The notes under the pieces: model-generated | Told to the model about the DNA's origin: nothing | What the model saw: the letters and a program-made list of their open reading frames with translations, nothing else | The model's database searches: none | Position numbers and translations under genes: made by a program | Shown: piece by piece, positions 1 to 11,655 of the stretch | How positions within the stretch are numbered: position 1 is the stretch's first letter | Layout of the letters: every line of letters begins with the position of its first letter | Source of the DNA: Plutella xylostella | Lineage: Eukaryota; Arthropoda; Insecta; Lepidoptera; Plutellidae | NCBI RefSeq assembly: GCF_932276165.1 | Contig: NC_064009.1 | Coordinates: 9,858,001 to 9,922,000 of the forward strand | Direction of reading: 5' to 3' | DNA: 64,000 nucleotides

Positions 1-129
1 GATAAACGCAAAAACTTCAAATGTTAGAGGTTTCAGTAGCGGTTTCACAATGGCTTTTTCTGTTACTGTTTAATTTATATAAATTAGACGCTCTATAGTG
101 TCAACATTATTTTAACCTGAGAAATACTT

Positions 130-1416
130 ATGTTAAAACCTTGGCACGTAGATACCAATCCTATCACTTCTGGGAGGGACGTCCATACTGTAGAACCTAA
201 AATATTAAAATTATACATATGCATACTTACTAAATGTTGTGGAAATAGCTTACTAAATGGTATGGAAAATGGAAAACTTACTATCCTATCCCTTCTTGAC
301 TTCAGCAATGCTTTTAATACTGTCAATTTCGACATATTGCTGGGGATTCTTCGTTCTCTCAACATATCTCCAACGGTGATTGGCTGGTTTCAAAGTTACT
401 TGCACGGGCGCCAGCAACGCATCCGTATCGATGATTCATTTTCTAAATGGTGCAGTACCTCAGCTGGCGTACCGCAAGGTGGCGTGTTGTCCCCCCTCCT
501 GTTTGCTATCTTCATTAATAGTATTTCTGAAAATTTGTCTTCTTCCTACCACCTTTATGCAGATGATCTTCAGATCTACACACATGCAGTTCCTTCTGAT
601 CTACCTCAGGCTATTTCACTAACTAACAGTGACTTGAACAACATATCCGACTGGAGCAAACGACATGGACTTAGAGTGAATCCTACTAAAACTCAAGTCA
701 TCATATTAGGCAGTTCTAGACTCTTGTGCAATGTAGACCTTGTTCATCTCCCTTCAGTGATTTTTGATAATGTCCAGATACAATTTGCGAGTACGGTCAA
801 AAACCTGGGAATCTTCATCGACAAACACTTGACTTGGGGACCACAAATTGAATCAGTCAGCCGAAAAGTGTTTGGCTCAGCTGCTTCGCTTAGGAGATTG
901 CGTAATTTCCTTCCTACATCCACTAAGATTGCGCTTTCTCAATCTCTATTATTACCGATTCTTGACTACGCCGACGCCAGCTATCTCGATCTCACCGAGG
1001 AGCAACTTAATAGGCTTGAGCGACTTCAAAACTTTTGTATACGGTTTATATTTGGTTTACGAAAATATGACCATATTTCCGAATATCGTATAAAACTCAA
1101 GTGGCTCCCTATTCGCCTTCGACGGAATACTCATATCTTAACGCTTCTCTACAACATACTGTTTAACCCGGCATCCCCTCAATATTTAAAAGAGCGTTTT
1201 CAGTTTCGGCACTGCTCACACGATCGCACACTTCGGTCTGCTCAGAACTTGCGACTGCTAGTTCCGCCGCACAAAACTGACTTCTACGGTGACTCCTTTA
1301 CGACGAAATCAGTGGTTCTCTGGAATGCTCTTCCTGAAGAAATTAGACGTGCACCATCTGTGGCCTCTTTCAAAGAAAGGGTCAAATTGCACTACCTACA
1401 GTCACTGACTAACTAG
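130..1416 (+). CDS. Partial LINE reverse transcriptase (ORF2 C-terminal part)
   Basis: Open frame of 428 codons. LINE homology starts about codon 40, so the first ATG is probably fortuitous flank. RT motifs in order: LLDFSNAFNTV (catalytic Asp in motif A) near residue 55, GVPQGGVLSPLLF near 113, YADD near 142, then the thumb and a C-terminal region ending in a typical LINE 'LWNALPEEIR' segment near residue 400. The RT core is intact but the upstream apurinic endonuclease is absent, so this copy cannot transpose by itself. A diverged homologue of the C-terminal segment is on the minus strand at 6507-6728. Confidence 0.8.
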   Translation: MLKPWHVDTNPITSGRDVHTVEPKILKLYICILTKCCGNSLLNGMENGKLTILSLLDFSNAFNTVNFDILLGILRSLNISPTVIGWFQSYLHGRQQRIRIDDSFSKWCSTSAGVPQGGVLSPLLFAIFINSISENLSSSYHLYADDLQIYTHAVPSDLPQAISLTNSDLNNISDWSKRHGLRVNPTKTQVIILGSSRLLCNVDLVHLPSVIFDNVQIQFASTVKNLGIFIDKHLTWGPQIESVSRKVFGSAASLRRLRNFLPTSTKIALSQSLLLPILDYADASYLDLTEEQLNRLERLQNFCIRFIFGLRKYDHISEYRIKLKWLPIRLRRNTHILTLLYNILFNPASPQYLKERFQFRHCSHDRTLRSAQNLRLLVPPHKTDFYGDSFTTKSVVLWNALPEEIRRAPSVASFKERVKLHYLQSLTN

Positions 1417-1757
1417 TTGAATATAATATTATGTAATGTGTATTATTTATGTAAGTATATTATAGGTATATATATATATATAATATATATAGTTATTAGA
1501 TATTTATTTGTTGTTTTATTTATTTATTTATTTAGTGTATGTACTGTTTAAGTAGTATATATTTTGTGTATATATATACTTGCACCACAACTACCTCACA
1601 ATCATATAGACTTACTCTCTTCCATCCAAAGGTTGTCTGGTAGAGATTGCTATAAGCAATAAGGCCGCCTTTTTGTACTGTTTTATTTTTAAGTTTTGTT
1701 TTTTGTAATTTTTATTCTTGGTGCAAATAAAGTGTTTTGTATTGTATTGTATTGTAA
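250..1757 (+). mobile_element. 5'-truncated CR1/Jockey-type LINE
   Basis: Non-LTR retrotransposon copy that begins inside the reverse transcriptase (RT) domain and runs to a 3' UTR and tail. The 3' UTR (1417-1757) contains an AT microsatellite near 1460-1495, the lepidopteran LINE motif 'gcaataaggccgcc' near 1655-1670, an AATAAA-like signal and a terminal (attgt)n repeat at 1739-1756. The endonuclease and ORF1 are missing. The same 3' end recurs at 32809-32955. Clade assignment (CR1/Jockey group) rests on RT motif style and 3' tail and is not certain. The exact 5' boundary is not visible. Confidence 0.85.
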
Positions 1758-3749
1758 ATGTTTGACAGAAGATAATCAAGTTTACTGCGCCATAAAAACG
1801 AATTAATTCATAACATTTATTAAATAATCGAATCATCAATCAAATTCTATGCGCTTGTTCCAAGAGCCCGTTGGCCCGAATGTAAATGACCATACAATGA
1901 CCGTTAAATTTTATTAGACTCATACATCATTCAGTAGTAGGCGTCAATTAATCTAATATTCTCTCAATTCATCTCATAAGAAAGTTCTTAAAACTAACGA
2001 TGTGTGGGAACATCGAATTGTATCAACGTAAAGTTCAAATTTAACTTTATGGGCAGTCAGCAACGGACAACGAATGTGACTGGCTAACGCTCACAGGCAC
2101 AAACGAACTTGGATTAACCTGATAGTACGGATGAATAAATGTAAGTACTCAGAAGATAGGAAAATAAATCGACAAGCAACAGAAAAATGGGTATGAAAAA
2201 TTACAATATGCTACATTGTACAAATGGTTGTGAAATCGACAAAAATTGAGTTTGCATTGAATTTCACTCAAAGGTCAATTTACACATGGCATAATTTAAA
2301 AGTTCAAAGCAAATAGTTGGAGTTGACGCATGTGAGATCGTATGGACCGTGACGGATATTCCAAACAAACACAAATAAACTACGCTTGGAATCCTCTCCA
2401 TGGGTAGGTATTTAAAACTTATTTATACGTGAGAGTTTAACTAAATGCAGACATCTTCCACTCTGTGACTATATTCGTCCGATACTCGGACCCATCACAT
2501 CCGTGTCAATCAATGCATGCTCGTATGAAACAGAGAAGACAGAACTTATATTTTTACTTCTTACCTCTATACGTTGATTGAAATCGATTTGTATCAGTAG
2601 TGCTGTAAGGTTTAATAAAAATGCTAAGTGTGTTTAAGTATGTTTTTCTCTTCCATTTCAACGCGCTTAACATCTGAACTGCAAGTTGAAGTCGCAGTGT
2701 GTTAGCTATATTTCTGTAGGAATCAATAGCATATTGGGCGAGACGACATCTCGGGTGGAGACCACAAACAGCCACACGTATTGTGGGACGCTTTCAACCT
2801 CGAATGATGAATTTAGACATAAAATATAGTCAGTGTTGCTTGCGATAATTTGACAAACAAAATAGGTCCGCAGGATCTTGAAATTCAAATATTTTTAAAA
2901 CCGTCCAGCCATAAATATGAACATAAATAATACTGATAATTACATTAAAGAGGGCATAACAAGAAGGTACCATGTTTTTGTAACGTTTCCAATTCAATTG
3001 AAAACTCCATAAAAATCTGCAAATCAGAATTACGAAAATGAATTCCAATAACATTTATGCATGATCTATTTGACCAAAATAGACAAATCAGTCACAGTGT
3101 TTTATATAATTGGTCATTAGCTAGTTAAATTTTACCATGCACAGTAAGTACGGCTAAAAATAGCAGTGATTCTGATTAACAAGTTAATCGGTCTTGCCTT
3201 AATTGGCTCTGTAAGCTTGCTAATCGTTGGGGCAGTAATCAAAGAATCATACATCTCTATTAAACATTCAAGAATGACCCGTTACTCTACTTCGTGTTCA
3301 CGAATACGGTTTAGTACCATATTTATTATTAAGGAGTTATTAACGGTATGTACCTATCTAGATAAATCCGAAACGCTAAGTTTGTCTTAGCAAGTCCTAT
3401 AAATAAAATATACTTACTTAGATGAAATATAGAAGGTGTCATACATTCTACTTTAAGTAATATAAAATTTAACATTCATTAGGAAACAAGGATCGTGAAT
3501 TACTAATCTCTATATTTTCTTCCATATCTACTCTACTCGTCAAGAAAATGGAGCCGCAACTCGCAATCTGATCGTATTCGATCGTCCGGAGTGCGGTCCC
3601 AGCGCATATTCTGGGTGGAAAGACAATCTTAGTCTGGAATAGCTTTTGCTCGCAAAATTCGCTTCACCTGAAATTCTTTATTCTCCATCTACATCATACT
3701 ATGACTACATGGTATGGAGAAAAGTGGCTTCCCGCGCATCTGTATGTGA
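1758..3749. other. Gene-free AT-rich DNA
   Basis: No open frame above about 75 codons, no splice-consistent coding and no clear repeat structure were seen. Short frames here have no recognisable domain. Confidence 0.5.
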
Positions 3750-3759
3750 TTTTTTTAAT

Positions 3760-3966
3760 AGATATAGTTTTTAGATTTGATCAAAATATTTACTTTTTCA
3801 GTTGGTAATATTCTGATGCGCTGTTAAATATGTACTTCAATATTTTTTAACAGCGCATACGAAGACGGCGCCATTAAGCTAAGACTAGCCGTCTTCTTAT
3901 GCGCTGTTATCGTCGCAGTAATTTGGTGCTCTTGTCACTGGAACTTTTTCAGTGCTCGTGACTTCA
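3760..3966. repeat. Diverged copy of the CACTCACGGGCAATGA MITE family
   Basis: Internal words match the better copies at 52950, 55522 and 57596 ('ggtaatattctgatgc', 'gctgttaaat', 'gtacttcaat', 'atttggtgct') and the right end reads 'ggaactttttcagtgctcgtga'-like. It contains an internal inverted repeat built on 'aacagcgcat' / 'atgcgctgtt' around 3849-3908. The left terminal repeat is not recognisable. Confidence 0.5.
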
Positions 3967-3999
3967 ATAGTGCAAACTGACAGAGAAAGAGAAGTAAGC

Positions 4000-4200
4000 T
4001 GGTTTTTTTACGTTTACCGGTGCCGGGCGACGGGCGCCGGCGGGGAGGCAGGCCGAGGCGGAGATGGCGGGACGACCTACTGGACAAATTTGATAGTAAC
4101 TGGGCTGAGGGTGCACAGGATCCAGGATCGAAGGGTGTGGTAGGAAAAAGGGGAGGCCTTAGCCCAGCAGTGGGAAACCAAATAGGATATTTAAAAAAAA
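4000..4200 (+). mobile_element. LINE ORF2 C-terminal and 3' end fragment
   Basis: Translation gives a GRPRRRWRDDL segment followed by NWAEGAQD, the usual C-terminus of a group of insect LINE ORF2 proteins. A short poly-A run follows at 4191-4200. Only about 60 codons remain; a relic. Confidence 0.65.
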
Positions 4201-4362
4201 ACGTTGCTAGTCATGTTCATTGAACGTGAGTGTATTATATCACTTATTTATCATACTCAGTAGTTGATCTAGATTGTATCTTAGAAACTTAAAACTGTGT
4301 ACCATGTTTTGATTAACTGCTGTTTTGTGTAACATATTGATAAATAAATAAATAAATAGGTA

Positions 4363-4723
4363 CTAGCTGTTCCCGCGAGCTTCGCTTCGCTTCAAAAAGT
4401 TTTCCTGTGGGAATTTCGCCATAAAAAGTTGGTAAAGCTAGTAAACTAGTAAACGTGGGACGCCCTCCTGCCCGCTGGACTGACGACCTTAGGCGGGTGG
4501 CGGGTAGTGGTTGGATGAGGAAGGCCGAGGACCGAGTGTTGTGGTGCGTCCAGCAGTGGATGATTATTGGCTGATGATGATGATGATGCTAGTAAACTTA
4601 TGTTAATCCAGGGTGTCAGCTAACTCCATACCAAACTTCATTAAAATCGATTCAGCCGTTTTGACGTGAAGAAGTAACACATACTCACAAACTTTCGGCT
4701 TTATAATACTCGTATTAGTAGGA
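4363..4723 (-). mobile_element. Short non-autonomous Helitron (Lep1-like), inverted
   Basis: Read on the minus strand it starts TCCTACTAATA (4723 downwards) and ends in ...GGGAACAGCTAG (4363), the TC...CTAG termini expected of a Helitron, with the host A and T at the insertion point. It is related to the copies at 10218 and 14839. It is interrupted by an RTE-type LINE tail at 4455-4588. Helitron assignment is by terminal structure; no helicase is present. Confidence 0.65.
4455..4588 (+). mobile_element. RTE-like LINE 3' tail nested in a Helitron
   Basis: Encodes the end of an ORF2 (RPPARWTDDLRRVAGSGW) followed by the (gat)n tail. It is flanked by the 9-bp direct repeat CTAGTAAAC at 4446-4454 and 4589-4597, a target-site duplication. 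The same 3' end is present inverted at 52310-52480. Confidence 0.8.
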
Positions 4724-6130
4724 TATTAAAACTTGCATCCAGAATAGGCCTGCCTCTACAAGTGTTGGAGTCAAGTGAGAAATGTTGTTAAGAGCAGATA
4801 TGCATCTGTATTGCTGCACTCGCCTTTCTTCATTAACCTCGAAGTGACCTTTGCATGTAAAATTATTGAGAGCTTCTGCCTTTTCAAGGTTGCCTTTCTT
4901 GTACGGAAGCTTGTAGAAATTTATGTGTCTTTCTTGTTTATATTTTTACAGTTAAAACTATCATAGATATAGGTACTATTTGATTTCATTAAGTATTTGA
5001 CAAAAAACGCCCAGCTTTAGCTTTCGGACATATTATACTATTTTATCATTTGTGGATAAAGGTTATCGGCAGGTATTTCTCTATTATAACTCCCTGCGAA
5101 TCTACCCTGATTCCTGAAACTTTAATTAATCGTATTACAGCTACCTATTATAAAAGTGATAAACATTTTAATATTTTGTATCTTCTAGTTTTTTTTTTCT
5201 AATTTCAAATTCAAAATTTAGCAGCACTTGTATTTTTATCCAAAAAAGAAAAGTTGCGGATAGTAGGTGTAAGTTGTAAAAAACAAGAGGGCATGGTATG
5301 AATAACGATGTATTTTTACCCACATTTTCTACAACACAACAAAATCTGATAATAAATAAATGTAAATAAATACCTCATTACATAATACGTTTCATAACAA
5401 TTACAATTTGCAAAACGTCCGCCTATTTACGCGTCTCGTTTTAAAACTGTACGTTTTAATGTTTTAAACAAGCTCATTTAAATATTCCACAATTAGTAGT
5501 CACAACTTGGAATGAGGCCGGTTGAAGCTCGGGGGTCACTCTACTTGAGAAACCATTACCTAACGAGGGCTTCCATGCAATGGGAGATTTTCTTTTGACG
5601 TTTAAAAGTTCCAAAATCGATTAATAGATGGCATGTCGTTCTTATGAGCTGCATTCTTCTGAGGGGACGGAAGATGTCGATGATGTGTTAATATTATGCA
5701 TAATACAACAGCTAGTTATTGCATATGGTTGAATTCACATCTATTGGGTATTTGTATTGGCTGAAAGGACTGGAATCCATGCCGGCTAAAAAAAATGCAG
5801 TGCTGTTGAGTATAGAAGTTTTACTAGCGCCATCTATAAGCGGTTTTGTCTATAGTTGTTGTCTATGGTTGAAAATCTCCCATTGGTAATTTTACTACAT
5901 CGACATACAGTCGGGGTTAGCACAGTAGCTCTCCGAAAGTTGGTTTTTCGTCAGGTAGAGGAACCCCCCTAGATACCTTTTGATTGTCATGCATTGTGCG
6001 ACGCATTATCATGTAAAATTTAATCGCTGGTCGGGACGGAATCTGTATGCGATTTCATTTGAAATGTAAAGCCATTATAGAGAGCGCTTTTTGAGGGCTT
6101 TTCAAAGGTTTGCTTTATGTCTACATCTGT
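4724..6130. other. Gene-free DNA with one terminal-inverted-repeat pair
   Basis: No supported gene. An exact 15-bp inverted pair, CAATGGGAGATTTTC at 5578-5592 and its complement at 5871-5885, brackets a 308-bp segment that may be a MITE. Just downstream, 5948-5992 resembles a stretch inside the TTAA element near 34930-34975. Confidence 0.4.
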
Positions 6131-6137
6131 ACTATAG

Positions 6138-6735
6138 TATTTATTTATTTATTTATTTATAAACGCTTTATTGTACACAAACAAACAATATACAAAACAG
6201 ATTACAAATTTAAAACATATAGGACGTATACAAAGGCGGGCTTATTGCCAAAAAGCAATTTCTTCCAGCCAACCTACGACTGGGTGAAAGAGAAATAGAA
6301 AATTAAATCTTTTAACTAATTAAATTTGAAGTAGGTACAATTAACAAAAATAATAAAACCTAACTATTATTAAAGCAAACATGAGACAAAACTACAAATA
6401 TAAATATAAATAATATCATAATAAATTATAAATATAAAATAGAACTGCATACATATATACTTTAAATTATAAATAATATATATTATAAAATATATAAATA
6501 CATATATTATTTTATCTGCCAACCTAACGATTCAAAATAGTGATTCTTCACATTTTTTTTAAAAGTTGCCAGCGATGGTGACTGTCGCACGCTCTCTGGC
6601 AAGGAGTTCCACAGGCACGCTGCCTTCATAGCGAATGAATCGCTATATGAGGCGGAATTATGAACAGGAATGCTCAACAATTTGTTTTCTACCGACCTCA
6701 ATGCTCTACCCTGAGAATGAGAACACAAAAATGAG
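6138..6735 (-). mobile_element. Truncated CR1/Jockey-type LINE, 3' part
   Basis: The minus frame 6507-6728 encodes a LINE C-terminus (AMKAACLWNSLPESVRQSPS) homologous to the end of the 428-codon RT at 130-1416. Downstream on the minus strand comes an AT-rich 3' UTR, the 'caataagcccgcc' motif near 6235-6250, a polyadenylation-like AATAAA and a (taaa)n tail at 6138-6160. RT and endonuclease are lost. Confidence 0.75.
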
Positions 6736-7410
6736 AACTTGCACTTCAGGTATTGGGGAGATGAGGTTTATATAGTTTGTTTGTTTGTTTGTTTGTATTA
6801 AATAAGTTCAGAAATCGGTAATAAATATATTTATTAATATGCTACATTATAAATATTATAATATGTAATAAAGTGTCCCGACATGAAAATTTCTTATTCC
6901 AAAAAATAACTACACTATTGACGTTTCATATGTCACCGGAACTTTGCATTGCTCGTGAATGTAGGTACATATACCTACATATCAATACAATCTGAATTGT
7001 ACATGGATCTAAAACATACTAACATACAAATGAATAGAAAACCCTTTTTTCTAAATCGGTTAAAAATAGATAATTACAAACACACTTAGTTCCAGGACTT
7101 AAAAAAAACTTCCTTAGCAGAGCTCGCGGGAAAGTACTAGTGTGATTTAATTATGAATTTACTTTGATTATCCATAATTATAATCACATGCCTCCGTCCT
7201 CGTTACACGAAGTTCGTATTCCTAGAATTACATTATTAACGGCCTTTATGAATTTACCCAACAATACAGAACTTATTCACTTTCTTGTATAACGGTATAT
7301 TAAAATTGTAATCCCTAATTGATGGAGAACCCGTAATGAATGAGGCTAAATTAAATATTCTACTATAAAGCAATAAAAAATTAAAGCTTATGTGTAATTT
7401 TATTGATTCA
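6736..7410. other. Gene-free DNA with small repeat remnants
   Basis: (tttg)n runs near 6776-6796. A right-end remnant of the CACTCACGGG MITE family lies near 6935-6960 ('ggaactttgcattgctcgtgaa'-like), and a degenerate Helitron 3' end ('ctcgcgggaaagtactag') ends at 7139. Confidence 0.45.
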
Positions 7411-7735
7411 TAGAGCAGTGGTAGCTCAGTCGGGTAAGCGCCCGCTTCTCACGCCAGAGATGCGGGTTCGAATCCCGGCGCTGACATGTACCATTGAGTT
7501 CTTTTAACTTAAGTACATGGTATACATCATCGCTCTTACGGTGAAGGAAATCATCGTGGGGAAACCTGCATATCTAGATCTAGTACATCTAGATATGTGA
7601 ACCAGTGGGCCAGCGTGGTGGGAAATGGTCTAAGCTTAGGAAGGCAGTTTAGACCTTGGGGATTTGCACAAAGGTTCCACTCTAGAGAGCCTAGTGCAGG
7701 TACTTACACCCCCACAGAGAATAGAATAGAATATG
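7411..7735 (+). mobile_element. tRNA-derived SINE
   Basis: The head (about 7414-7487) folds as a degenerate tRNA with polymerase III A box TAGCTCAGTCGGG and B box GGTTCGAATCC, but no discriminator/CCA-consistent mature tRNA end. It is followed by a non-tRNA body and a short (agaat)n tail at 7722-7735. The tRNA-like part alone would be mis-called as a tRNA gene. Confidence 0.75.
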
Positions 7736-8075
7736 ATTGATTAAAAAAAACTGTTTGCATTTTATTCATCTCAGGATCACTCATCCCTTAAACATAAAAC
7801 TCTATCAGAATTCACCCGACGGGAAACATAACCCTTCATACACAAAGGTCCCTGCTATCCTAAAGTCATAATTTCCGAAACATTAACCGTAAATGTGTGC
7901 TCGTAAATTTTACTCCCAATTTACGTTGTGTTACGTTTCCTTATTAGTCCCGGCAATTATACACGAGCCATGAATACTTGCGCCTCACGGCTGTATGATT
8001 TATACAGTAACATACAATATACAGAATTAGTATGAATTGATGTTGGCATGTCCATCTTTTAGGGTCTAAACACAC

Positions 8076-8159
8076 CAGCTGCGGCTACACGGGTTTGTTG
8101 TCGACGTAGATCACTAAACGAGTTTATCGACGTCGATAACGAACCCGTGTAGCGGCTGC
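8076..8159. repeat. Hairpin repeat with a TCGACGTCGATAA core
   Basis: Imperfect inverted repeat: CAGCTGCGGCTACACGGG on the left pairs with CCCGTGTAGCGGCTG on the right, with inner arms around 'gtcgacgtaga' and 'tatcgacgtcgat'. The inner palindrome recurs at 13151-13171 and 13230-13250. Probably part of a truncated MITE beginning at the TTAGGGTCTAAACACACC near 8059. Confidence 0.55.
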
Positions 8160-8339
8160 CGGCCGAATATACTCGACCGAAATTTCATGGCTGATCAGTT
8201 TGGGCATAGTGTTTCATCACATCAGTGATTTGAAATACATTTCAGGCGTAATCATACCAAACTTCAGTAGCGTATTTGATTTGCGGCTTATGCAGTTTTT
8301 TCACTTACGCTTTTCCGTCTTCCAGAATATAATAGATGT

Positions 8340-8480
8340 GCGATGTGCGTGGCGTGTCTTAGGCGCTCCGCTCACTGCACGAGAGTCGAGGCGGCGGCGG
8401 CGCTGCGGCGCGGCGGTGGCGACGACTGAAGAAGTCGAGGCGGCGGCGCGGCGGAGTCCTTTCGGAAGCGAGGTGCGAGT
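8340..8480. other. GC-rich patch
   Basis: About 140 bp dominated by cgg/gcg triplets inside otherwise AT-rich DNA, with two copies of 'gtcgaggcggcggcg' (near 8387 and 8435). Frames are open on both strands because of composition, not coding. Confidence 0.6.
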
Positions 8481-10217
8481 ACACACATTTCCTCTACAAA
8501 ATACGTAAAGGTAAAATAAAGTCATAACTTATACCTATCAGTTTCTAGCATTCCCAGCTTTTACTGATAACATCGCATCGATAATATCTTTTCCTTTCGC
8601 ATATGCAATTGGCAGATTATATTCACATTATAAAAGCATTAGGTTCTATCTACCGAAACTAAACCGTGCTTGAAAAGTTTCACTAATATTTTATGCATTC
8701 AGGAGTAATTTATCTTGACTATTTCGGATTCAATGTAGTTCCTTGCATAAAAATAGAGGCAACAAACGCAGAACTGAAATTTAAACCGTTTCTAGTTAGC
8801 ATACTGAAAATAAAACAGAAGTTTATCATTAAAATAATTTTGTTACGTTAGGTAGCCAGGTAGGTAAATAAAATAAGAGGTATTTAGTATTGATCATACT
8901 GCCAATTTGTATGTTAGGTTTCGAATTAGGTACTTACCTAACTAAAAAAGCAAGGTTTTTTTTGTTTTCACTAAGTTTTTCACCTAAAATAAGTACACAA
9001 AATGTTTTATTTTATCTATTTTTACCAACAATTAAAATTCTGTATACTATACATTTGAACAGTAGGTATGTATTTGAACTTGCGTGTAAACATCACATAA
9101 TAAGTTGTAAAATATTATTTTTTTTTGTCTAAATAAATTATATTTCCTACCGTAAGTACGTATATCTCTCAGTACAGTCATGGTTAGTCCACCGATCGCC
9201 AAGCTCAAGACCAATTGCGAAGAGCCAACAGGACGTTATATCAGCCATTACAGAGCTAATGCACGCGTTTCCTTTGGCGCACCTTCTATTATTCAAGAGC
9301 GGAAGCACTCTAATTATATTGCCGTCGTCGTCGCGCCGCAAGTCCAGTCGGATCATCGAGATCCGTGATCCGTTAGGTTTATATTCTCTATGTAATCGTA
9401 ATATAACAAACTAATGTAAAATATAATGTATAAAATAAGAGTGTTATCTGCCAACAAACTGCTTGCATGCAGTTTGGCAGAGTGCCGTTAGTTGAGTAAA
9501 CTATGTATTTTATTATGAATAAAAACAATAATAATATAGGTAAGCGTTCACCTTTCGGCATCGTACGCAACGGACGCATCGCGTTCAGTTTTCTTTGGAT
9601 AGAAATTCACACAAGTGCGTCCACTTCATCAGCATTGCCGATGCCGTTTATACTTTTATAAAAAATTCCTTCAGTAATTTTTGTCACTAATTAAACGCAT
9701 ACAATTATCTAATAGCATATTATCAACAAGTGTGAAAAATATTCGGGATACGGCCACTGAGATCCATAAACATCAATGATCAATAAAATAATGATCAGTG
9801 AGGACAAATATCTTCGTGGTTCGTATTGGTTAAACTAAGCGAGTTAGAGGTTTAAGCGCATATTGTGGATGCTAATTACACACTAAAGCATTTCAAGTTT
9901 ACCTTGGGTGTGCTCTGGTGTTGCTGTTTTGTGTACAGGCAGAGCAAGCACTGGGAAACTTTGGTGTCATTACCGCCGTCTTCTAAAATGACAAAAAAAA
10001 ACAATTAAGTACACCTGTGAAACTCACACTGTGTTACCACAAAAACCCGCGTTCAACACAGTATTTCATAAAATAAAACTGTTTACTTGTGTTTAGTTTT
10101 TGTTTTAACACCAACATAGGTACACCGATAGACTTTGTCACTTTCAACAGCATTTTAATTGCAATAATTGTTATGTTCGCAAAACAAACACTTTCCTTTT
10201 TTATTGTCATCTAATAA
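8481..10217. other. Gene-free AT-rich DNA
   Basis: Only short frames without recognisable domains. Nothing else stands out. Confidence 0.45.
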
Positions 10218-10420
10218 TCCTAACTAATATTATAAATGCGAAAGTAACTGTGTCTGTCTGTCTGTCTGTTACTCTTTCACGCCAAAACTACTGAACGGAT
10301 TTGAATGAAATTTGGTATACATAAGGTCTAGACCCTGGGATAGAACATAGGCTACTTTTTATCCCGGAATTCCCACGGGAAAACTTTTTAAGGCGAAGCG
10401 AAGCGCGCGGGAACAGCTAG
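10218..10420 (+). mobile_element. Short non-autonomous Helitron (Lep1-like)
   Basis: Starts TCCTAACTAATATTATAAA and ends GGGAACAGCTAG followed by T, i.e. TC...CTAG inserted between A and T. It has an internal (gtct)n run and the conserved 'cccacggga' stretch. Very similar to 14839-15032, less so to 4363-4723. Confidence 0.7.
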
Positions 10421-11523
10421 TATAATTATATTGGATAGAATAGATGAAAACACATAAGTAAGTGTTAAAGTCATAACTGTATTTTTTATTTATTCAAGAA
10501 GCCGTTGAAAAACCAGTCTAAATAAGAAATCAGAGGCTACAATGTAATCATGGAGAATTTATTACCCGCATCGCTCGGCTGCCACCTAATTTTATTTACT
10601 ACAGTCTTTTCCATCAATAAATCAAGATGGAGGCACAATTTTCGTGTCGATCGCGAAATACACCCGGACCAGTGTTGATCGTTGCAATTGTGGTCCAAGT
10701 GAAAGCTATGTTTCGAAAAGCAGAAGCAATTTTCATTAAACTTCTATTTATATTAGTCGCCTCGATTAATCATTTGAACGAAATACCTAATTACGAATAT
10801 CAAACATCACACATGCGACCATCTAATTCTAAACTAGACAGAGCCATTATACTATTCAGGCTACTGAAAATAGTGTACCTACACTATACATATACTATTA
10901 TATAGCGTACCTTAGTTCAGGTTTGATTATATTAATTTAAGTTCTGTAAATAACATATTTAGAATAGTTATCATTTGTATGATTTTTGTGAAATTTTAAT
11001 AAATTTATCTTATCTTATCTTATCTTATTACAGTAATCTAAGTCTGACACTTTTTATCAGTATTTGTCAGATACTGACAAAAGTGTCAGATTTAGATTTA
11101 GATTCAGGTTTAGCTGGTTTAGCTTAGTTTAATTGTCCCTTGTGCAACTCAGCATGCATTTCCTATAACTTTAGACCTCAATCCTAATTGAGCTTCGGGC
11201 AAAAACTTGCAAGCGTCATATAATTATTCGCAATTTTTTATGAATATTTATTTCAGCTGCCTACCAGTGCGATAGTGATAGGGAAAATTACTAAGCTGTA
11301 AAAATGATGGATATCTGACTAATATTTACATATTGCATCACTATTTGATGTGCTTATATTTACGTTGCAAAATGAAAGAAGTAAGTATCAATATTTGAAT
11401 ATTGACATTTATAGTAGCTGAAGCACTACTTTGCTTTGTGATTTTGAAAATTCACCTTTTGCCTACTAATGCGAACTACAATGCGAAATCAATGCATCAT
11501 GTGCAATGAGCATGCATTCCATT
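10421..11523. other. Gene-free DNA with a LINE-like tail and a hairpin
   Basis: A (tttatc)n tail after an AATAAA-like signal at about 10998-11028 looks like a LINE 3' terminus. It is followed at once by an 18-bp-arm inverted repeat at 11037-11096 (TCTAAGTCTGACACTTTT and its near complement). The frame 10627-10905 has no recognisable domain. Confidence 0.45.
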
Positions 11524-11655
11524 ATTAAAGTATGTTTTTTAATCCCAGATACTTACTAAATTGACAAATTCTGAACTGTTCATTAACAATCGAATGTTGA
11601 TGAACCGTTCAGAATCAGTCAATTTAGTATCTGAGATTAAAAAAACACACTTTAA
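11524..11655. repeat. Long imperfect hairpin (small MITE)
   Basis: Arms of about 55 bp pair with few mismatches. The left arm runs TTAAAGTATGTTTTTTAATC.. and continues through 'ctaaattgac' and 'ttctgaac'; the right arm mirrors it and ends CACACTTTAA. The loop is around 11584-11600. Consistent with a fold-back MITE; a hairpin RNA precursor is the alternative. Confidence 0.6.

Noticed and set aside
7414..7487. tRNA gene
   Set aside because: A and B boxes are present but the acceptor stem does not close cleanly and the sequence runs on into a SINE body with an A-rich tail.
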